Assembly: GCF_014269395.1 (NCBI RefSeq)
Contig: NZ_JACOGK010000018.1
Span: forward strand, 1 to 60,173
From: Megasphaera hominis
GTDB taxonomy: Bacteria; Bacillota; Negativicutes; Veillonellales; Megasphaeraceae
DNA length: 60,173 nucleotides
Direction of reading: 5' to 3'
Shown: piece after piece, positions 34,794 to 42,509 of the stretch
Numbering within the stretch: position 1 is the first letter of the stretch
Layout of the letters: each line of letters starts with the position of its first letter
Translations under genes and position numbers: made by a program
Notes under the pieces: model-generated
Database searches by the model: none
Told to the model about the DNA's origin: nothing
What the model saw: only the letters and a program-made list of their open reading frames with translations

Positions 34794-36275
34794 TTAGCTT
34801 TCATATAAGCCCGATGGCTTTTCGGAAAGATTGATCATAATATTCTTGGTCTGTGTGTAGTGTTCGAGGATGATCTTATCCGTTTCACGGCCGATACCGG
34901 AGAGCTTGTAGCCGCCGAACGGTGCACCGGCAGGAATGCTGTTGTACGTATTGACCCACATACGGCCTGTTTCAATAGCCCGGCATACGCGGATCGCACG
35001 GTTGATATCACGGGTCCAGACGCCGCCGCCAAGACCGTATTCGCTGTCGTTCGCCATAGCGATGACATCTGCTTCGTCTTTGAAGGGGATGATGCAGACA
35101 ACAGGCCCGAAAATTTCTTCCTGGGCAATGCGCATGTCGTTCTTCACGTCAGCAAAGATGGTCGGTTTAATGAAGCAGCCTTTGTCCAGACCGTTTTCCG
35201 TAGCCCGTTCACCACCGCAAACGAGGCGGGCGCCTTCCTGCTTGCCAATTTCTACGTAGTCCAGAATCTTTTTGACCTGAGCTTCGTTGATCTGGGAGCC
35301 CATCTGTGTTTCCGGATCCCAAGGCAGGCCTACCTTGACGCGCTGGAAGCGGGCAGCCAGTTCATTGACGAATTTATCGTAAATGCTTTCCTGTACAAAA
35401 ATACGGGAACCGGCGCAGCATACCTGGCCCTGGTTGAAGAGGATACCCAGCTGGGCACCGTCCATAGCCATATCCCATTTGGCATCTTCAAAGAAGATGT
35501 TCGCCGATTTGCCGCCTAATTCCAGTGTGGCCGGGATCAATTTATCCATTGCAGCCTTGTATACGCCACGGCCGACTTCTGTTGAACCCGTAAAGGCGAG
35601 CTTTTGCAGATCCGGATGATCGAGGAGATACTGGCCCGATTTGGAGCCTTTGCCGGTAATGACGTTGATTACACCAGCCGGAACGACGTCGCCAATGAGG
35701 CGCATCAATTCAAGGACACTCAGGGACGTGCTGCTCGACGGTTTGATGACGGTCGTGCAACCGGCAGCCAGGACCGGAGCTAATTTCCAGGCGGCCATGA
35801 GGAACGGGAAGTTCCAGGGAACAATCTGGCCGACAACGCCGATCGGTTCGTGGAGCACGATGCTCATGGTGTTGTTGTCGAGCATGACTGCCCGGCCTTC
35901 CTGTGTACGGATGGCACCAGCGAAGTACCGGAAATGATCGGCAGCAGCCGGAATATCGACGTTCAGCGTTTCGCGGATCGGTTTGCCATTATCCAGCGTT
36001 TCAATCATGGCCAGATGTTCTTTGTTTTCATCGATAATGTCGGCGATTTTGAGCAGAATTTTCTGCCGTTCTATGGGTTCGACGAGACGCCACGTGCGCA
36101 ATGCTTCGTGGGCTGCTGCAACTGCTGTATCGACGTCTTCTTTCGTCGCTTCGGCACAGGTAGAAAGGACGTCGCCGTTAGCCGGGTTATAGGCTTTGAA
36201 GGTCTTGCCGTCACTGGCGGGTACCCACTGGCCGTTAATATATAAATTATAGGATTCCTGAATCTGCGTATTCAT
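34794..36275 (-). CDS. NAD(P)-dependent aldehyde dehydrogenase
   Basis: 493 residues, standard length for the non-acylating family. Cofactor region FTGSTEVGRGVY, catalytic Glu in LELGGKSANIFF and catalytic Cys in NQGQVCCAGSRIFV, and C-terminal PFGGYKLSGIGRE. Similar to betaine- and broad-range aldehyde dehydrogenases; substrate cannot be set. GGAGGTG before the ATG. Downstream of the nitroreductase in the same direction but with its own gap of about 50 bases. Confidence 0.92.
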   Translation of the reverse strand: MNTQIQESYNLYINGQWVPASDGKTFKAYNPANGDVLSTCAEATKEDVDTAVAAAHEALRTWRLVEPIERQKILLKIADIIDENKEHLAMIETLDNGKPIRETLNVDIPAAADHFRYFAGAIRTQEGRAVMLDNNTMSIVLHEPIGVVGQIVPWNFPFLMAAWKLAPVLAAGCTTVIKPSSSTSLSVLELMRLIGDVVPAGVINVITGKGSKSGQYLLDHPDLQKLAFTGSTEVGRGVYKAAMDKLIPATLELGGKSANIFFEDAKWDMAMDGAQLGILFNQGQVCCAGSRIFVQESIYDKFVNELAARFQRVKVGLPWDPETQMGSQINEAQVKKILDYVEIGKQEGARLVCGGERATENGLDKGCFIKPTIFADVKNDMRIAQEEIFGPVVCIIPFKDEADVIAMANDSEYGLGGGVWTRDINRAIRVCRAIETGRMWVNTYNSIPAGAPFGGYKLSGIGRETDKIILEHYTQTKNIMINLSEKPSGLYES

Positions 36276-36326
36276 TGTAAAAACACCTCCGTAATAAAAA
36301 GAACAATATAATAGGGTCTTCCTTAC

Positions 36327-36923
36327 TTACTGATATATTTTTACACGTTCTTCGATGGGCAATTTTTTGACGGGATCCGGATAGGCCTGTGGTTGTCCAA
36401 AGGGCATCTGTCCGATCAATTGCCACGTATCGGGAACGGAAAATTCTTTTTGCAAGGCTTCATCAATGAGAGGATTATAGTGCTGCAGGTTAGCGCCTAA
36501 GCCTAAATCGGCAAAGAGCGTCCATAAGGCAAACTGGATCATGCCGTTGCCCTGCTGGGCCCAAATGGGGAAATTGGCTGCATACAAGGGATTTTGTTCC
36601 TGCATGGCTTTGACCACAGCCGTATCATCGTAATAGAGGACCGTACCATAAGCAGCAGCGAAGGAATCAATTTTGGCTTCAGTCTTGGCAAAGGCTTCAG
36701 CCGGTACTACCTTGCGCAGCGTTTCTTTGGTAATCTGCCAGATAGCATCGTGTTTGGCGCCAAAGGCGAGGATAATCCGCCCGGACTGCATATTAAAGGC
36801 TGAAGGAATTTCCTTGACGACAGCCTGGACCTTTTCAATAATTTCTTCCTGGGAAAGGGATACGTTTTTGCCTAAGGTATAGTTCGTGCGGCGTGCCGCA
36901 TAGGCCTTGATTAACGATTCCAT
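36327..36923 (-). CDS. Nitroreductase family protein (Frm2/HBN1-like subgroup)
   Basis: 198 residues from ATG 36923 (AAGGGGTGG upstream). AARRTNYTLG at the N-terminus is the FMN-phosphate contact; SAFNMQSGRIILAFG, NFPIWAQQGNGMIQFALW and LGANLQHYNP follow. The last of these is the fatty-acid-responsive nitroreductase variant. Likely an FMN oxidoreductase of the cytoplasm. Between the LysR regulator and the aldehyde dehydrogenase, all on the minus strand. Confidence 0.85.
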   Translation of the reverse strand: MESLIKAYAARRTNYTLGKNVSLSQEEIIEKVQAVVKEIPSAFNMQSGRIILAFGAKHDAIWQITKETLRKVVPAEAFAKTEAKIDSFAAAYGTVLYYDDTAVVKAMQEQNPLYAANFPIWAQQGNGMIQFALWTLFADLGLGANLQHYNPLIDEALQKEFSVPDTWQLIGQMPFGQPQAYPDPVKKLPIEERVKIYQ

Positions 36924-37034
36924 ATATACCACCCCTTGCATATCAACTGAAATGAAATATTAATGGATTACAATTATTTGTTATTTATACGCTTATTATA
37001 GATGATTCCTGCACATAAATCAATACCTGAATAC

Positions 37035-37901
37035 TCATAATTTGAGTTCTTTAATAAATGTTTCGGCCAGGCTGGAAAGATAGCGGTTTTTCATCCAAAT
37101 GACGGCAATACTCGTATATAAGCGGGGCTCATCGATGATTTTGTAATGCAGCCGGTCGTGCGCCGCCAGCTGGAACGCTGACGCCGGTGTAATGGCAATA
37201 CCCAGACCGGCGTTGGCCCAAAGAATGGTCGTGCGGGCATCGTCGTTTTGACAAAATAAAGTAGGCGTAAAATTATAGACGGCACAGGTATCACTCAGGA
37301 GCTGGGCAAAGCGGCGATAAATGATAAGGGGTCTGCCGGCCAGTTCGGAAAAGGAAATGGTATCTCGGTCAGGGCACCAATCCAGGTCGCCGGTCAGGGC
37401 AGCGATCATGGGCTCCTGTGCGAGCATCTTACAATGAAATAATTCGTGTTTAAAGGGCGTGCGCACGAGACCCAGTTCGATTACCCCTTTTTGGAGCATA
37501 TCGATAATGGTAAAGGTATTGCCATCATGTATTTCAAAATGGATTTCTCCATGGCTTTTATGGAAATCCTGCATAGCCGAGCTGAGGATGATACTGCCGG
37601 AACTCGATACGGTGCCGACCTTCAGGGTACCCCGCAGGCCATGCTGCAAGTCCGCAATTTCCCGCTCTGTCGCGTCGGACAGATCCAGTATTTGCCGGGC
37701 CCGCGTATAAAGGAGCTGGCCTGCTTCAGTCAATTCGATGTGGCGGTGCCCCCGTTTAAAAAGGGCCGTACCCAGTTCCTCTTCTAACGCTTTTACCTGC
37801 TGGCTTAAGGGCGGCTGGGCCATATGGAGCCATTTGGCCGCCGCTGTGATCTGGCCCTCTTCGGCAATAGCAATGATATATCTGAGTTGTCGTAAATCCA
37901 T
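37035..37901 (-). CDS. LysR-family transcriptional regulator
   Basis: 288 residues, full length: winged helix (LRYIIAIAEEGQITAAAKWL, QPPLSQQVKALEEELG), linker helix, then periplasmic-binding-like effector domain (KVGTVSSSGS onward). GAGAGGTG before ATG. It faces the PAP2 gene and precedes the nitroreductase and dehydrogenase genes, either of which could be its target. The divergent gap contains AAAATATATTC next to AAAATATATGG, a possible binding site. Confidence 0.9.
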   Translation of the reverse strand: MDLRQLRYIIAIAEEGQITAAAKWLHMAQPPLSQQVKALEEELGTALFKRGHRHIELTEAGQLLYTRARQILDLSDATEREIADLQHGLRGTLKVGTVSSSGSIILSSAMQDFHKSHGEIHFEIHDGNTFTIIDMLQKGVIELGLVRTPFKHELFHCKMLAQEPMIAALTGDLDWCPDRDTISFSELAGRPLIIYRRFAQLLSDTCAVYNFTPTLFCQNDDARTTILWANAGLGIAITPASAFQLAAHDRLHYKIIDEPRLYTSIAVIWMKNRYLSSLAETFIKELKL

Positions 37902-37981
37902 GTTAAAACACCTCTCAAAATATATTCAAAATATATGGTAACTAGATTTAACAGATATTTTTAATATATCATATTTCCTGC

Positions 37982-37987
37982 TATAAT
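37982..37987 (+). promoter_or_regulatory. TATAAT box upstream of the PAP2 gene
   Basis: A perfect -10 hexamer 39 bases before the start codon. The -35 region is AT-rich and not consensus. Confidence 0.45.
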
Positions 37988-38026
37988 GCCTATAGAAACA
38001 GAAAAGAAAGTGAGAGGAAGGCTTGT

Positions 38027-38572
38027 ATGGATTGGTTGACACATTTGGATATTAGTACGTTGTATTGGCTGCATCAAAGTGTAGGCAGCACGGTGATGAA
38101 CCGCTTTATCGTCTCCCTGACGACACTCATCAATTGCCTGTGGTTATGGCTGGCTGTTGGCATTACCGGCCTTTGGCAAAAGCGGAGCCGCTGGCTCGTC
38201 GTGACCGTGATCGTCGCCGTAGGCGCGGCTGTCCTTATCGGCGATGGTGCTTTGAAGCATGTGGTTATGCGTACGCGGCCGTGCTTCCTCTTGTCCGATG
38301 CGCCGCTCCTCATGCCGCTGCCGTCGCTGCACAGCTATTCCTTCCCGTCGGGACATTCCTTTTTCTTCTTTAGCGGTGCCACTGCTATTTACGGCTGGAA
38401 TCACCGCCTCGGCCAGGTGGCCTATGGCGTAGCCCTTTTGGTGGCCTTTTCCCGCCTGTATCTGTTCATGCATTTTCCCAGCGATGTCCTGGCCGGCGCC
38501 ATCCTTGGCATTCTCGTCGGCCGCTGTGCCTATCTGGCTTGTCGTCATGTGCAAAAGAGTATTACAAAATAA
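38027..38572 (+). CDS. PAP2-family membrane phosphatase (undecaprenyl-diphosphatase or lipid phosphatase)
   Basis: 181 residues, about five helices. The three PAP2 motifs are complete: KHVVMRTRP, PSGH in SYSFPSGHSFFFFSG, and SRLYLFMHFPSDVLAG. Likely dephosphorylates undecaprenyl diphosphate or a phospholipid at the outer face of the inner membrane. Confidence 0.9.
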   Translation: MDWLTHLDISTLYWLHQSVGSTVMNRFIVSLTTLINCLWLWLAVGITGLWQKRSRWLVVTVIVAVGAAVLIGDGALKHVVMRTRPCFLLSDAPLLMPLPSLHSYSFPSGHSFFFFSGATAIYGWNHRLGQVAYGVALLVAFSRLYLFMHFPSDVLAGAILGILVGRCAYLACRHVQKSITK

Positions 38573-38624
38573 TGTGTTATGTGTGGTATGATAAGGGTAA
38601 GTATATTAAAGGAGGTCTTTCACG

Positions 38625-39212
38625 ATGAGTGAAGAAGAATTTGTCCTCGAACATCCACAGCGGGATGCGCACTTTTTCTGGATCTTATTTAAATCGACAT
38701 TTATTATCAGCGCATTTACTGTCGGCGGGGGCTACGTCATTATTCCGCTTTTGAAAGCTAAGTATGTAGATGAATACCATTGGATTACCGATAAGGATAC
38801 GCTCGATATGGTAGCCATCGCCCAGGCCATGCCTGGTGTCGTCGCCTGTAACAGCGCCATTATCCTGGGCTACCGCATGGCCGGTATCTTAGGAACCCTG
38901 ACCGCCCTCTTGGCGACAGTTCTGCCGCCGCTCATTACGCTGAGCATCATTGCCTACTGCTACGATTTCTTCATCCAGAGCACCATCATCAAGATGATCC
39001 TGCGGGGCATGCAATGCGGCGCTACGGCCCTTATCGTCAACGTGGGCATCGACATGCTGGTCAAGCAGTGCAAGCGGAAACAGCTTTTGCCGGCCCTCAT
39101 CATTATCGCTACCTTCATCGGCAGCGTCGTCTTTGACCTGAACATCATGTATCTTATCCTCATCGATGGAATTATTGGCCTCTTCTTCATGAGAGCAGCC
39201 AAGTATAACTAA
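38625..39212 (+). CDS. Chromate transporter, half-size, first partner
   Basis: 195 residues with the CHR-domain start FIISAFTVGGGYVIIPLLK and AIAQAMPGVVACNSAIILGY. Full ChrA has two such domains in one chain; here they are two adjacent genes, a known short-chain pair that works as a heterodimer. Acidic 15-residue N-terminus. RBS GGAGG. Confidence 0.88.
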   Translation: MSEEEFVLEHPQRDAHFFWILFKSTFIISAFTVGGGYVIIPLLKAKYVDEYHWITDKDTLDMVAIAQAMPGVVACNSAIILGYRMAGILGTLTALLATVLPPLITLSIIAYCYDFFIQSTIIKMILRGMQCGATALIVNVGIDMLVKQCKRKQLLPALIIIATFIGSVVFDLNIMYLILIDGIIGLFFMRAAKYN

Positions 39213-39226
39213 GGAGGCGGACTACG

Positions 39227-39799
39227 ATGATTTACTTACTTCTCTTTTGGGAATTTTGCAAGGTCGGCGCCTTCTGCGTCGGTGGCGGTTATGCCTCCAT
39301 GCCGCTCATTCAGGCCAGTGTCGTCGATACGTATCATTGGCTGAGCATGAGTGAATTCGTTAATATCTTTACTATTTCTCAGATGACACCGGGCCCAATC
39401 GGCATCAACGCGGCAACCTTTGTGGGAACGAAAATTGCCGGTGTTGGCGGGGCTATTGCTGCGACAGTGGGCTTTGTGACGCCGTCGTTCTTCTTGGGCA
39501 TTATCTTGGCCTATGTATTCCTTAAATACGGCAACATCGGCCCCATCCGCGGTGCCCTCAATGGCCTGCGTCCGGCCGTCGTTTCCCTAATCTGTGCGGC
39601 CAGCCTGAGCTTCATTTGGCTCGCTATCTGGAATGTCGACGATATCCCGACGGACTGGAGCACGTACAGCCTGGCAGCCGTCTTTATCCTGGCAGGTTCT
39701 GTCTTCTGCCTGCGCCGCAAGGTCGGCGTCATTACGGTCCTCGTCGGTTCCGGTGTGGCCGGTCTGGCTCTGGGGCTCTTAGGTCTCCTGCCTGTATAA
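39227..39799 (+). CDS. Chromate transporter, half-size, second partner
   Basis: 190 residues: FCKVGAFCVGGGYASMPLIQ and ISQMTPGPIGINAATFVG are the CHR-domain signatures; six or so helices. Fourteen bases after the first partner. Real substrate may be another oxyanion than chromate. Confidence 0.88.
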   Translation: MIYLLLFWEFCKVGAFCVGGGYASMPLIQASVVDTYHWLSMSEFVNIFTISQMTPGPIGINAATFVGTKIAGVGGAIAATVGFVTPSFFLGIILAYVFLKYGNIGPIRGALNGLRPAVVSLICAASLSFIWLAIWNVDDIPTDWSTYSLAAVFILAGSVFCLRRKVGVITVLVGSGVAGLALGLLGLLPV

Positions 39800-39884
39800 A
39801 GCGTGTAAAGAATAGTCTTTCTGCTTGACAGCCGCTTTGCTCTAAGGAGTATACTAGAGGAAACGGCAAAAGGAGGAATAGATC

Positions 39885-40127
39885 ATGCATTTGGGAGCAC
39901 AGGAATTAATCCTGATTTTAGTCATCGTACTGGTTCTCTTCGGCGGTAAGAAAGTAGCCGGCTTGGGCAAGGCCTTGGGAACGAGCATGCGCGAATTCAA
40001 GGAAGAAGTAAATAAGGATGAACAGCCTGCCGATACAACCGTTCAGGCTGCGGCAAAGACGGAAGAAACACCGGCTGCTAAGGCACCGGAAACCGTTACG
40101 GCAGGAGCAGATAAAAAAGAAAACTAA
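39885..40127 (+). CDS. tatA: Sec-independent translocase protein TatA/TatE
   Basis: 80 residues: short periplasmic lead, one membrane helix (LILILVIVLVLFGGKKV), hinge GLGKALGTSMREFKEEV amphipathic helix, then a disordered Ala/Glu/Thr-rich tail. tatC is not in the window, so the pore partner is elsewhere. RBS AGGAGG. Confidence 0.9.
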   Translation: MHLGAQELILILVIVLVLFGGKKVAGLGKALGTSMREFKEEVNKDEQPADTTVQAAAKTEETPAAKAPETVTAGADKKEN

Positions 40128-40152
40128 CCGTTTATACATAAAACCCTGCAGC

Positions 40153-40197
40153 AAGGGCCCCGTGTTATTCCTTACGGATAACGCGGGGCCCTTTTGC
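40153..40197 (+). terminator. Terminator after tatA
   Basis: AAGGGCCCCG pairs with CGGGGCCCTT with an additional upper stem around CTTACG, followed by TTTT. Confidence 0.88.
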
Positions 40198-40295
40198 CAT
40201 CGCTGCAGGCGATAGATATAGTCTTGTCTCGGTGCTTGTTTCAGTATATGATAGATATATTATAGACGCCAAAAAGAGGCAAAGGGGGCCATTCC

Positions 40296-42431
40296 ATGGA
40301 CATACGAATTATTAACGGCAAGCCTGTTGCACCAGATATAGAAGCCGTGCTGCGCGCGTTGGGCTGTCATCGAGGTACGCCGGGCTGGGAAAAGACAGCG
40401 GCTGCCTGCCGGGAACTTGTGCCTCCTTTGCGGCGCCTCGTACGGCCTAAGGCAGCCTTTACCCTGGCAGAGCAAGACGGCAGACCCTGCATTTTTGTAC
40501 TGCTTACACTAGGGGCTGCTGTGTGCCGCAGGCAGACGCAGCTTAGTGAAAGCGGTGACACGGCGGCGGCCCTCTTACTGGGCGCCTTGGCTGATCAGTG
40601 TCTCTTTGCCTTTGAAAAAGAGCTGCAGCCTGTTTTGCGCGCCTTTTGTCAGGAACAGCAGTGCGGTATAGCGGCACGCCACGAAGCCGGTGTCGACGTA
40701 CCTCTGGCTGTACAGCGCACAGCCTGGGAACTGCTCGATGCCAAGCGGACCCTGGGCCTTTCTATTACGCCGGAGGCCATGCTGATTCCGGAAAAAACGC
40801 TCTGCCTGATCTTTGCCGTCAGCTCTGACCCGTCACAATGGCATGCAGACCATGATTGCCGGCAGTGTCCTAAGACGGGGTGCCCCCAGCGTCATTCGGA
40901 CGTTGCAGCAGAGGACGGACAACGCGTCATCTGTCCGCCCGGACCGCTCCTGGACAGCCTCATGGCACAGGGACTGGCTGTGAATGCCCTGTGCGGCGGC
41001 AAAGGTCTGTGCGGCCGCTGCCGCGTGCGGCTCTGCCAGGGGCAGCTGGCCGTGACGGACGCCGATGGGCAACTATTTACGGCGGCAGAACTCGCTTCCG
41101 GTTGGCGTCTGGCCTGTACAGCTTGGGCCGAGGCGCCGGTCACGGTCTTTGTACCGTCTGTTGCTAAGGAAGTCATGCAGACCGCAGGGGCAGAGGCTGT
41201 TGCCGTGACGGCAGCAGTCCGAGGCCCCTATGGCGTAGCTATCGATATGGGCTCGACCACCTTGGCTGCGGCCCTCGTCTCCTTAGAGACAGGAATCATC
41301 GTCGCCACGGCGGCCTGCAGCAACGGCCAGCGTCGCTTTGGTGCCGATGTGGTGAGCCGCATCCAGGCCGCCAATGAAGGCCACGGTGCCGCATTGCAAC
41401 GGCTCAGCCGCGATGGTGTGCAGGCCCTCCTGAGGGAGCTTTTGGAGAAATACCCGGCCGCCTGTGGCGCCGTAGAAAAAATCACTCTGGCCGGCAATAC
41501 GACGATGGAGCACCTCTTCATGGGCTGGTCCTGTGCGGGCCTCGGCAGCTGGCCCTTCCGGCCTGTTTCCTTAGGCGGAGAGACTTACGCCGCAGCAGAC
41601 CTTCTGGGGGCGCAGCCGGCCTGTACGGCGACCTGTACGCTCTCGCTCTTGCCGGGCCTTAGCACTTACGTCGGCGCCGACATCGCCGCCGGCCTCGTCG
41701 CTCAGGACCTGGATCGCACAAACGCGTTGACATTCTTCCTCGACTTGGGCACCAATGGTGAAATGGCCTTAGGCCGGGCCGGCCGGCTGCTTACGGCTTC
41801 TACTGCTGCCGGGCCGGCCCTTGAAGGCGGTCATCTGCGCTGGGGCATGAGCAGCGTTGCCGGTGCCATCAGCCATGTGCAGCTGGCCGGTAAGCAGCCA
41901 GTCGTAGAAACAATTGACGGTGCGCCTGCCCAAGGACTGTGTGGCACAGGGATTATTGAAGCCATGGCAGCCCTGGTCGAAGCAGGGCTTGTCGACCGGC
42001 ATGGCACGTTACAGGAAGCGTATTTTGCTACAGGTTTTCCCTTGGCTGTGACTCCAGCAGGAGAGACGATCGCCCTCACACAGGCGGATATACGGGAAAT
42101 ACAAATGGCAAAAGGAGCCATCCGGGCCGGCATAGAAACGCTGCTCGCGTCGTCCGGTACGCCGGCAGAGGCTGTAGAAACGGTATACCTGGCCGGCGGT
42201 TTCGGCTGTTATCTGAACGCAGCCAAAGCAGCGGCTATCGGTCTCATTCCGCAGGTTTGGGCAGAAAAAGCCTGTGCGGCCGGCAATACAGCCCTGGCCG
42301 GAGCCATACGGAGCCTCGTTGAAGACGAGGCCCTGGTGCGCATGAAAAGCCTGGCCCATGAGGCGGAAGAAATCATCTTGGGTAACGATGAGAAATTTCA
42401 AGAACGGTATATCCGCTATATGGAATTTTAG
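40296..42431 (+). CDS. Corrinoid reactivase: MetH-activation domain + 2Fe-2S ferredoxin + RACo-type ASKHA ATPase
   Basis: 711 residues in three parts. Residues 1-205 look like the stand-alone form of the methionine-synthase activation domain: VLRALG, a helical body, TLGLSITPEAMLIPEK at 152-167, and a C188/C191/C196 cysteine set (CRQCPKTGC). Residues about 210-285 are a plant-type 2Fe-2S domain with C233, C239, C242 and probably C274. Residues 310-700 are the DUF4445/RACo ATPase: AIDMGSTTLAAALV, LAGNTTMEHLF, FLDLGTNGEMAL, GLCGTGIIEAM, YLAGGFGCYLN. Such ATPases reduce inactive Co(II) cobalamin at the cost of ATP. The gene stands 78 bases before metH, the obvious client. The three-part fusion is unusual to me. 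Confidence 0.85.
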   Translation: MDIRIINGKPVAPDIEAVLRALGCHRGTPGWEKTAAACRELVPPLRRLVRPKAAFTLAEQDGRPCIFVLLTLGAAVCRRQTQLSESGDTAAALLLGALADQCLFAFEKELQPVLRAFCQEQQCGIAARHEAGVDVPLAVQRTAWELLDAKRTLGLSITPEAMLIPEKTLCLIFAVSSDPSQWHADHDCRQCPKTGCPQRHSDVAAEDGQRVICPPGPLLDSLMAQGLAVNALCGGKGLCGRCRVRLCQGQLAVTDADGQLFTAAELASGWRLACTAWAEAPVTVFVPSVAKEVMQTAGAEAVAVTAAVRGPYGVAIDMGSTTLAAALVSLETGIIVATAACSNGQRRFGADVVSRIQAANEGHGAALQRLSRDGVQALLRELLEKYPAACGAVEKITLAGNTTMEHLFMGWSCAGLGSWPFRPVSLGGETYAAADLLGAQPACTATCTLSLLPGLSTYVGADIAAGLVAQDLDRTNALTFFLDLGTNGEMALGRAGRLLTASTAAGPALEGGHLRWGMSSVAGAISHVQLAGKQPVVETIDGAPAQGLCGTGIIEAMAALVEAGLVDRHGTLQEAYFATGFPLAVTPAGETIALTQADIREIQMAKGAIRAGIETLLASSGTPAEAVETVYLAGGFGCYLNAAKAAAIGLIPQVWAEKACAAGNTALAGAIRSLVEDEALVRMKSLAHEAEEIILGNDEKFQERYIRYMEF

Positions 42432-42509
42432 ACATAGAGCAGATATAATAAGAACTACCAATATAACAATGGCTGGCACACTGGCTGCCGGCCCGGCAGG
42501 GGGAGCAAT

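Noticed and set aside
38625..39799. Broken ChrA gene
   Set aside because: Both half-genes have start codons, ribosome sites and complete CHR domains; paired short ChrA proteins are known.
42432..42509. Cobalamin riboswitch before metH or the cob genes
   Set aside because: The gaps before metH, the reactivase and cobU are too short and lack the B12-box core.
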